A stretch of DNA of 64,000 nt from Parelaphostrongylus tenuis (Eukaryota > Nematoda > Chromadorea > Rhabditida > Metastrongylidae). Location of the stretch: the NCBI GenBank assembly GCA_019055375.1, contig JAHQIW010000237.1, positions 62,001 through 126,000 of the forward strand, written 5' to 3'. This document shows, piece by piece, positions 1 through 12,000 of this stretch. Position 1 is the stretch's first letter. The number at the start of each line of letters is the position of its first letter. A program made the position numbers and the translations under genes. Under the pieces are notes generated by a model. The model was not told the origin of the DNA. It was given only the letters and a program-made list of their open reading frames with translations, and searched no databases.

Positions 1-3000
1 TTAAACATCACCTCTATCCACTCCTGCAATTCTGCTGCTGTGTCAGCGGCGTATTCCTTCGTTACCAGCAAGGTAGAGCACATCTCAACCATCAGTCGTC
101 TAATCTCGTCATCACTAGCTTCGATGGCTTTAGGAAGAATGCGAAAAACATTTTCAATATTCGACGGCAATGTGCTATGCAGATAACGAATTGCGACCAG
201 TCTATAAGAACAAAAAATATATTGCATAGATCGGTCATTTGTGCAGAGTTGGAGACGCCAAATGGGGTTTCACTAGATTATTGACTTCTTGCATCTTTGC
301 ATAATGAATTGGTTAGAGGCAATAAAAACCATTTCTTGAAAAGGTTCTGGGTATTGAAAGTGAGTTAATAGACTCCTATAGCAATAAAGTGAGGTTTTTC
401 GTACAACAGCGCAGCGTTGCCCACTTGAAGCCCCTCAGATATCGAGCTATTTGAAGTGACTGGAAAACCACCATCGTCCACTACATGAAAACGCTGAATT
501 CATTTTTTGACATGTGAAATAGTAGAGATTCTTTTTGAATCGCAATGATGATACGTAGTTGTAATATAATAAAGACAGGTATAGAGAACACAAAGATCTG
601 CAAGATCGAGAGCTGACAGCATGTGGTATTTTCAAGGACACATTTTGAGATGTGTGGTCTGCAATTTGGCCATATATTGATGAGCGCGTATTCTGTTACG
701 CTTAACAACGCTTTTGTATATTACCATTTATTGCAATTACATCTGTCTTAAAAGCTTATCATCTTAATATGGGAAGACGCCCTCAAGCGCCAAGTCTAAT
801 GTGTCCTAAAATTGCATAGATAAGAGCGGTTTGTGATAGAATAGAATGCATAACAGTAGTTTTAGTAATTTTTAGCAATTTATGAATTCGCTAATTTTTA
901 GTAAACTTTATTTATTACTATTCCTAAGAAAATAGAAAGAACTTGGAAAAAATGTCATTGATGAAAAGCGCACGTGTTTGTTCTATTCCTTTTTGCAAAA
1001 ATCAAACCGCTCTTATCTTTGGAATTCTACAGTAAGACTACAGTAGGGAAATAAACGTTTTGTGTTTATCAACAAATCCGTGTTATGCAAGTAGTAAGTA
1101 GTAAGCAAGGCAATCACCACAGGACTCGTTAAGAAGGATTATTTGGCCTCAAAAGCTGGTGTCTGTAGGCTGTGATGTGTAGAAAATAGCGTTCTTTGAA
1201 TCAGAGCGGTTATATTAAAAATAGAGCGAAAGCTACTGATATACTGTACAAAAGGATGAAGGGTGTGGCGGGAGGAACCAAATCGGTACTTTTTACCGTC
1301 TCACACAAGTCTAAAATTAAGTCACCGATCTCGTAAAAAAAGCGCAGGTGTGAGACTGAAACAAAGACAATGTAGATCTCAGAACATTTCTAATTACCAA
1401 GGAAAACGCGGCTTGGTATCCCCTACCGCAAAACGAGATACACTGCAGCTGTTGTTCAATCCTTTCCTGCCTGTTGTTGATAGGAAGCGACGTCGGATTG
1501 GCCGCTCACGCTGTAGTCAGCACGATAGGTCTTGCAAGTGGGGCACATTTTTACAATGTTGTAGTTTCGTTATGAATTCGGATTCATATCACCATTGGAG
1601 GTATGGGTAAAATAAATTATGATAGAAAAGACTTCATCTGGCTATTTTTGTTTAAACATGCCAAAACAATCACAAAAAAAATTAATTATTTTAAAAAGAT
1701 ATTGCACATTGTATGCGATGCTACATCACCTATGATAGGTAAATCTTTATTATTCTGTACTTTAAATGTTTTCAACAAAAGAGCGTTTGTTTCTGAAAAT
1801 ATCCTTATGATAGCTATTTCAATGATATTCTATCATTTCTTAATGATAATGTCCCCTCAAAACCTCAATTTATCGATTGAATTCTTTTAATTCCATTGCG
1901 ACGTGTGCCAACACAAATTCGCGGAAAAACGGGATGCCACCATTACAGTATCTGAGTGAGACGCGACGCCGCGCGAAGTGCTACAAAATCCGCACTTCGG
2001 CGCGGAGTGCCTCCACAGCACAAAAAGAGCGTAAAATGCTTTATTCTTCCTGTATTTTGCCTTGTTTTATGTTGTACATCGTTCTTTAACAGTCGACATT
2101 GTCTTCATTTTCATTTCCGTTAAGAGTGCATGTGGCGCAGTGGTTAGAGGTGCCCTGCGTCGCACACGATGTCAATGCTTCAATTTCGCGCTCATAGCTC
2201 ACCAAGCCATCCGACCCTCCGGAGTCGGTAAATCGGTACCAGGCACGTCTCAGACTTGTCTGGGAGGATAAGCAGTACTGACTCGGTAAAGCGGTGGGCC
2301 ATCGCGACTCATTGCAAAGACCAGATATGCAATCAATCACCTCAAACGAAGTTCAAAATTGAAGACGAATGCATGGCGTATCTTTCATAAATTAATCAAC
2401 GTCAAAAGCTTTATACTTTATAAGCGAAATTTTTCCAGGGATTCAAAAACACCTGCTAATAAATGGTTGGAGAAAATACAGTACCCTCAAGTTATATATT
2501 AATTTGGGAAAGCGTGAAACCACCGGGTATCGCACATGGTCATAAATAAGAGCAATTTGGCGAGTCATAGCATCTCTCACAAAGTATCGAATGTGTTTAT
2601 AATGACTCACCGTGGCTCTGCATCAGGGTCTGAACAGACAACACTTTCACACAGTTGTGGTACTTCTTGCTCATAACACTCAGCATCCATAATCAAACAT
2701 CGAAGTGCAGCAGCCCTCACATAAGGAGATGGATCGGAAACAACCAACTGTCTTAATGGCCCTGCAAGCATTCACAAGCACTGCAGTGGAAGAAATGATC
2801 TCTGTTTTTTTAGTACTGATCGGAACATAGTTTGCAATATTGAGACGTTACATGAAATTCATATGGTGGAAAAAAAGCTCAGAGATGCACAATAATTGTT
2901 ACAATTTGATCACAAGTACATCCGACAATGCAAATCTACTAGAAACAAAAATCTCTAAACTTCTATATGATCTGTGAAAATGTTCAAAGCCTTCTCGAGG

Positions 3001-6000
3001 TTGATACGTCAATGGCTAGCGTACTTTTCGGCGGTATCGCTCGCTTCATTAGAGCCACACGCCCCCACACTGTTTAAACTTCTACGTAGGTTTGCGTAAC
3101 ATCAACATCAGTATTCCGAAAAATCTTTGTTTAACCCACTGGTGTTGTCGCCTAATTGCAAGGTGACGCGTTGAACGACCAATAACTTTTCAACGTCATG
3201 CTTTTCTGAGCCCTATGAGATTCAAGCTGGTTGCGCTGCCTCAACGGATCACTCTGCGGCTTTTGTTTAGATTTTCATGTCATAACAAGGACAAAGGATG
3301 AAGTGTTTGGTGTTGATCGATGCGTGATGAATGCTTTCGAAATCCACTCCATTCATCGCGGAGGTTGATTGGATGCATGTCTGGTGTATACGACGAGCTG
3401 CTCTTGCTCACCGAAGTTTTCATAGAATTGATATCCTCCCATAGTGTCTGTTACGAATTTGCCGATCCCGAAAGGAGGAAACTTTTATTGAGCCCTCGAT
3501 CGAATAAACGTATGTTGAGACCCCTTAGCAAGTGTGCAAAAAACGCCTATGCAAAAAACATCTACGATATAATCCGCTTCTTCACATAATTTTGTGATGA
3601 TCTGAGCCGCTTTTACCTACCAGACCCTTCCTTGTTCTTCTGTTCACCTCTCCATGACTTGTTAACACATAAAATCTCGCATGTGATAATAGATGATTAA
3701 AACCTCATCTACAAATTTATCGAGTTGCTGTCAATTTTTTAAACCATTTGGTGAAAAAACGAAAATTACGCTCCACCATATTTTGATCCCTTTGATATCT
3801 ACCGATTTCACACGATTCCTTACATATGACAAGGCAAAATCAACTAAAAATCATTATTGGTTGTAAATTCGATTGTATGAGCTTGTGAGATTTCGCCAGT
3901 AAAAGAATAAAAGTTCAATTTCTGCTGAGTGAACAGATCGAATCTCCTGTGTTATCAATAAAGAAGATTTTTTTGAAACTGGAAGAAAAATCAACAAACA
4001 TAGACTAGAGAAGGATGGGTTATGGAAACCGACAACTGTTTGAGTGATCAAGATATTGATCTCTGCTTACAATAGGAAATGACGAACTAAGTCCGAAAAG
4101 GCTATTTGCATAATATAATCTGATAGAATATTTTTAAGCCTTTCAAAAGATCTGGTACGGCATCTCAACTGCTAAACATGCAGTTCGGCGTTATTTGTAC
4201 GCCTCATCAGTAACACATGCCTTTCGCTTCACCCCTATAACTGATAGTATTGGCGTCGAAGATGTGTCACTCTACGTCAAGTGAAAAAAATTTCGGCGTC
4301 ACTACTATCAGTTGCAAGGGTAAAGTGAAAGGCATGTGTTAATGATGAGGGGTGTAAGAAACGTCGAAACGTACGTATAGCACCTGGAACACCGAACCAG
4401 ACCCCTTAAAAGGTTCAAAAATATTCTATCGGATTATAGTGCACTTCTAGGCGAAAGTTCGAAAGTAGTCGACTTAAAGGTAGTTGCATAACATTTTGTA
4501 GACATAGCTTTGCAGACAGCACAGTTTTTGTGCTGGACAAACTATAAAACAGATTTGAAGATCAGAAATAAAGAATTGCTAAATAATATAGGTCGGAAAG
4601 AAAATGTTATTATACATAACTCAAGCCGGCACTATTGAGTTGAAACATTCCCTATTACTGATGTAAGGCCATGCCTCCTTTGATCTAAATGATTGTGCTT
4701 CTGTTTCAACACGAAGCAAGTGGCACATACCAAGCGTAGGTCGAAAAGATGGTACAATCGTCGCGACTTCCAATGCAGTATCACGAACTTCCCAATAATC
4801 CGAGTTAGATATAGCTGAAATGGCGTATAATGGATTTAATTCAACTTGTAACATGAAATAGTTGCAGCAAAAGGAAACATGTGGAGATACAGACCTAAAC
4901 GACTTTCATCTCAGTGTGCGGAATTTACACTACCATTTACTTTAGCCAACAGCAAGGACCAGAATGGAAAACATGTAACTAATACGCGCAAGACTCTCTC
5001 TCTTCCACGAAAACCCTTGACCTACCCTACAGAAATTAACCTAAACTGAGTACGACTCTTCATTCCTCTTGTCAATCTTAGCTCAACTCTTCTCATTACA
5101 TGGGTGCCTCTGAATGTTTTGCTCTTGATGTATCCTCTGCCTAACTTCAGAGTTTAAATGTCTGTTGAATGCCTGATTGAACAGTTCTTACTGAACGTTC
5201 TGTCAGCTGTCTTTCTCAGTTATTGTAACCTGTTTGCAACATTTTCAACGCAATAATCTTTCAAAGACAAATCGTCCGCTACATAGATTGGAACTAAATA
5301 AATTTATTAAAGCATTTTCCCAATAAAATAGAGATCTTGAGAGGAACTGCTGCAAAGACCGCATCATTTCAGCACAGTCGGTGATGAATATTCATTCGCA
5401 AAAGGATCGAAGATTAACCCTCAGAATGAATATTTTTTGAGTAGTCTACAAGGTAATCATCCTGTACCAATTTCTTCTGGAAAGATGTCTACGATCAGTA
5501 CTTATTATCAGTTGTGGTTGCTGTGTAATAATTCCCAGACTGAACTCTTTTGACTAGCAGTTTGTAGTCATCGGCCTCATCCTTCTTGATTTGCGCCTGG
5601 TAATTGGGAAGTTTTCCGTCTTGCGAAAAGGTCTTCCAGAATGGCTTCGATTCTTGGCACGGTTAATTCTTAGCTGGCTTTTATATGAAATGATCGGCCT
5701 CAGGGACAATGGCCCCATCGCAAGGATGAAACCTTAAGTGTAACTCGCATGATATTCAGGAAATCTGAGATGATAAAGCAGCAAAGCATGCCTATTGATT
5801 ATGTCATTTGTTAGATAATGACTTATCTTAGATCTTCATTACTTATGGATAAGTGATGATAAACAGCGCAAACCTTTGCCGATTTCTAAAGCGAGTTTGT
5901 CGCGGATATCAGTCATTGTTGGATGATCTAAGCAATCAGAACCGTACGCCTTGCACACGGCTTCTATCAGATATGGAGATTCCTCAATACAAAATTTTCA

Positions 6001-9000
6001 GATGAGCAAGTTAAGCAAGCAGATGGACATCAAGAAATGTATGAAATAAGAAGGAACAAAGATCATATTTGCTATAATATAACTATTCGTAAATATTCCA
6101 ACCAAATCAAATAACTAGTTAAGTTGACCTTGAAAAACTCCTTACCAATAATCTAGGAAAACAGCGGTCCAAAATCGGAGATATCTCACTGAGGGTGAGA
6201 CGAGCGGACAACTTTGATAACATTGACTGCAGGTCCGACAGTGGTGAACGACGTGGATCCAACAAAATGTGATGAATTTTTGGAAGATACTTATGTAGCG
6301 TCTAAAAGACCTTCCTGCACAAAACATTCAACTTGCGTACATAAGAAAATAAGAAAGCCATTTTCTGATATTCATACTCAATAGACTTCGAAGTAGTATT
6401 GCAATCGTTATTTCTGGATGTGCGCAAGTACCAGAACCTTAATGGTACTATCTAGTTTTTAATGAACTTTTTATCCCAAGATTTCAGATCAATACACTAA
6501 AAACTATGTGGGAGCGACAGAGTCTCTAGTGGAATAAATCCTAATAATATTATTTGTTCACTACTATTTCAAAAACTGCAACAAGATTATGTGACATTTT
6601 TGTGAAATGATATAATATTCTCAAAATTTGAATTCTATTTGAGTCCTTAGACTGTAAATTCAATTCAATCAGTCACATCTCAAGCAATCGAGATTCAGCC
6701 ATGTTGTTATAAAATGTAGACATAATTGACCATATACTTGTATCACAACATTGAATCATGTTAACACTCTCACAACGACGTGGCTTCCATGAAGGTCACA
6801 GCTTTTGTGGTGGTTCTTTTTGTTATTTCATGAATTTTAATTCTGAAGAACAGTTTTGTCCTGCGAGAGATATGCGTGTGGTATATACAAATGTTTTTCT
6901 TTCTGCTACGGCGTTATATAAACCTTCTTCAAAAATGGCCACATAGCACAGTAGCCAAAGATTTAAGCTTTCGAATAATTATTATCACTCTTGTGAAAAG
7001 TTCTTGTCCGGCAAAAGCGGTCGTTTATTAATTTGCTACCGTCTAACAGAACAGAACTCACTATCGCAAATAGGGCAACTTTCCTACGAATACCAGCTGT
7101 CGATTGCCTTAGACGTCAAACAAATAGGTTCCGGAAATAATGATCGGAGTTTCACGGAAAAATATGATTAGTTTTTGTGGAGGTTTTCACCTGAGCGGTG
7201 CTTTACTTAAGAAGATTCAAGATTCGACTCAGACGACAACGATGGAGAATGATTAAGAACAGTCGACTCGAGTTTTCGCCTCTGAAGAAGGTGAAGAAGC
7301 TGAAACGCTAGCAAAAAGAAACTAGCGGGAAGGTACTAGCTAAATTATGAGAGAAACTTCACTCGATACTTTTCGACATGTTAATAAAGAAGGGAGACAG
7401 GGAGATACACAAACTGCAACCAAATTCAAGAGCGAAGCCAATGATGTCCATTGATGATGAATGCAAAACAATAGAATAGATTGAAGAAATGCTGACCAGA
7501 CTTACGTAAAAGAAAGCAAGCCACTTTCTGTGATTAATTACTGACATTTCTAGGAGGGCGAACCTCATAAAGTTGTAAAAACACCATTACAAAAAGCAGC
7601 TTAGGCTCTGATACCAACTATGACTCAGAGTACTAAAGTGGGAAATAACAAAAGTATTTGAATATCACTCAACATTATTAGACGTATACTTATCAGATTA
7701 TAACACTGCTAAAAAGTGGTAAAATAAAGAATTCTCCTAGATTTCACATATCCTATAGCTGTCAGCTTAGATGAATTTACCGCTGATATGTGCTTACCCG
7801 ACCAAACCGTTAAGGTTGGTTGCTGATACCTACGATAGTTTATATCGAAAAAGAATGGTAAGAAAGCGGTGACTTTGGTGTAGTGGTAGAACGTGTCCCA
7901 AGTATGGATGAAGCAGGGGTTCCACTCTCACCTGCGGTCAATGTTTTGTATATAATTCAACACTCTCAGACGTAAAATATACAAATGAGCTAAAACTCAA
8001 CCAAACGCCGACAACGAGACAGCAGCTTAGCAAAAAACATGTCCTACCTTGTCACTTAGTAGGTCGATTACATCGACGAACCACCTCAACTTCATACAGG
8101 GAGAAACCACCACAGAAGCAAATAGGTCGTTAACATCTTCATGCCTAAAATTAGTTAGGCCATACCTGACAAAAAAATCAACCCACCTCATCGACTGTTT
8201 TCAAACCTCGCTATAAATATTCAATATAATCTATGAGAATGTGTGAAGCCTTTCCAAGATTGCTACGCCAGTGACATACGTAAGATTCGACGGTATCATC
8301 TGCCTCATCAGTGCTACACGCCCTACACTGAACCCTACTATAAGCAGGGACGGGGAGACGTTTTGGTGATAGCACGTGATATTGTGTTATTACCGCTTTT
8401 TCCAGTCGATAGATTACACCTGGAGTGAGGCACTGATGGAGAGATACCGCCGAAACGTACGTATGCCGCTTACGTACCACCCTCGAAAACGCTTCAAACA
8501 TTCGGCTATAGAAGACAACAATTTGAGATATTCAGACTAGATTGGTTAGCAGAAATTATGAAGCATTAGTTGAGGCTTCATCAGAAACAAAAGAAAATGA
8601 TGGAATGTTTTCGAAAAGACCTTTCGCACGATACAATTTTTCACGCTTCTAACCATCGTCGTACCAAGTTTAACCCTTTCGCGACCGCGCGTACTGATTT
8701 CGATCTGTATTCGTACTGAACAGAAGCTTGTATTGATCTCTCTGAGAGACGACTTTTCTGGTCGTTTCTTTACTCGGAAATGAATTATGGAATCACAATC
8801 TCAAAGCCCACGCTTTTCAAGTTTCACGAAAATCATAGACCAATTTCGGTACACATAGATATTGCGCTGAAATGACACGCTCTTTTGAGATGGTCTTGAA
8901 AAGGTTGAGAAACAATCTAGAGATGTGAGGCCTTCAAGCGCAACAACAGATGAATTTGACGAAAATAACTAATCTGCCACCATAGAGTCTTTAGCGAACC

Positions 9001-12000
9001 ACAATCTGGAAATCCACATCACCTTGAGGAAGCCCCGGTTAGGCTTACCTCAGAACTCCAAGAAATAAAACACCTAACCAGCACATTTTCGTGTGCTGGG
9101 GCCCGCACAATTTGTGAAGACGGACCGTTTAACTACCATAGTATTCAGGTAATTTGTAAACTAACTGATTCAAATAAAATGAGATTTAGTTATACCTCCT
9201 TAGGGGGACGTGCAGCGTAGTGGTTAGAGGTGTTCTGCGAGTGGCTCGTTCCCGAAAGTTTGAATCCAACCCAAGGCTCCCAAGACTAACCAGAACTTTC
9301 ATCCCTCTGGGGTTGGCGGAGTACTATAACTTGTTTGAGAGGATAGCAGCACTGACATGATACATGGGTAGGTCATTGCAATTTATTGTAGAGACTAAAC
9401 GTGCATTCTTTCACCTCAAACGATGCGTGATAGAGTCGATTGCATGCCACATTTCTCACAAATTCCCTCAGGGATCAATGCCGACAGCTTTGTGCTTTTC
9501 TTACATCCTCTACTTACCTTGATGACTGTTCCAGAATTTTCATAATCAGGTGGCATCTTGCCGTCTCGTTCTTCCATATCGTCGGCGAAAGATCACCCGC
9601 CAATTCCATGTCAGGTCTTCAAAGAATTGACAAAAATCACATAAACATTGATTCAGAAAACTCGAGAAATCTACTGAGATTTAACTGTGCGTCAAGAGTA
9701 CAAGTAAGTACGATGATAGTACAACATACTGCACTTTTGCTGCTAACTGGTAGACTACATCACCAGCCAAACCGATCGATTGCACAGTATTTATGATACT
9801 TCGAATTTGATCATTGTTTAAGTGATCAGTGAAGTTCGTCAGTATACTTGCCGCATCATTCCTTACATAGTTGGAGTCCTAGAAGAAGACAAGTAATTGA
9901 CTACAGCGAAACTTTCAGTCTCTTTTCCTTATAAAGTACTTCTATGGAAAACTCCACAGGAGAAGTGTGCAGGCCTCAAATAATCTCTAACAGTGGGTAG
10001 CGCTTTATGGTTGCGACATCTGGGACTCAAGCAAGCCGTGACAGTCGTTCATAGGTAGTGAGAAGACTCAAAATGTTTGTGGTATCAAGTGGCTTCTAAA
10101 ATGACGGAGATACTAGAGCGGGACTTCCCTTACCTCGGCTTCATATTTGGATCTTAAAAGAAACTCACTATCTCATAATGCTATGTCGTGCGTCGCAACT
10201 GAACACCTTCGCCACGAAAAGGAAAGGGAGGGAAGAGGAGGGGTGGGTATATATTAACCCTCTGAGGCCGCCATCGACAAAAAGCGGCGTCGCGCTGATC
10301 GCTCGCGTGGCGTATTACGTGCCGCAGCAAGTAGTCTCCAAAGGGTTGAATTCAGTTTTTACTAAGATTAATCCTAGTTCCCACTTACGGTTACCACTGA
10401 ACACAGAATTCTGAGAAAGTGGATATTCTACGCATTGAAAAAAGACATATTTCAGGTCACTGTGGGTGGATGAGGCTACAGAAGAGTGTTAGAGATGCAC
10501 GCTACCAGGAAGCGACGCTCTGATTCTACCTCTTCTTCAAACTCTCTTGCAATCAACCGGGAACGCTTCAGCATGGCTATCCTCAAAATTGCAATATCTG
10601 GTCAACCAATACTCTATGACATACACGACAAAGACGAAACTCTCAAGCAGCAGTGGAAACAACATGGAAATGTTTGAAGACCTCTGAGAAGGATGAATGC
10701 AAAGAAAACAAATCGAATGCTAGAAGTACTGAGATCCATGCAGATGACAACGAGTCTAATAAGATGAAAATAATGAAATCCAAGGTCATTGGGGAAACAA
10801 GAAGTGTTCCCTTCCCTATCCGCAGCCTCTAAAAAAACGGGTTTTTTGCCTTTTTCGGAGTGTTAGTAGTCACTCGATAGCTCGAATCTCGAAAGTTTCA
10901 AAGACTTACTTAGCCTATGAAACATAAACATTTTATGGACATCAGCACTAAAATTAGAACTATGTTTCACATCCAGACATTTTTTGCTGGACAAAGCTTT
11001 TCCCTTAAACTTTTAGTTATCAATCGATAGCTTGAATTTCAACAACTTCAAAGGCGCCACTTGGTTTTTCAAAAAGATTATTTGTTGTGTTCTAACACAG
11101 AAAATAAAAACCGTATATCACACGCGACGCGCATTCTTTGCTCCGTTATGTGGATGGGATTTCGCAACATCGACATCAAGCCATCGCGTTTTCGCAACAT
11201 TGCATACACTCTACTCGACAAGAACAAAGCACCGAATGCAAGATTCAACTTTCTTTCGGCTGCAACAACGTATTATAAAGTCCTTTCTGGACACCAAATA
11301 TACCACTGAATTCGTCGAGATTAGTGCTATCAAATGCTTAGCAATAGTTTGAAAGAAAACTTATGCCCAGCGAAAAGCCCCAGTATGAAACATACCTTTC
11401 TTCTTTTCCTTCTTGGTGATATAGCACACAAATTTTTTTTTTGAACCAGACTTTTGAAATTCTCGAGATCTGAGCTATCGAGTGACTACTGAAACTCCAA
11501 TGAACGGCAAAAAACGCTTTTTTCTCAAAGGGCTTAATGTGGATGCGGATGGGTGAAAAGTACCCAACAAGTTTGTAGATGAAGTGCTCACCGTGTGACA
11601 GAACAATTCAGCGATGGCTGGTAGAAAAAGTTTCATTTCATCACTGCACTTGTTCAGACTTAAAAAATCAGCAATCTGACGGCGAATGAAAATACTGATA
11701 CCTTCATTGGGTAGATTGGAAACACACCAGATGATTACGTCTGAAAGAAATAATCGAAATCATGAATGTTACATAACTGGATGTTTCACTGGAAAAAATT
11801 GATTTTATGATTTACTTGGGAAAAAAGTAAAGATGTCAGAACAAATATCTTCGCGACAATATGTCAAATGATGTTGACTGATATGCAGAACGTTGGACCT
11901 TAGACGAGATTGAACCCGCGTCTCACTCGGGGCGCATGCTAACCACTGCACTTACCAAGGCACACTGTTGACGGTTGGTTGCTGACAAGCTCGATACCTT

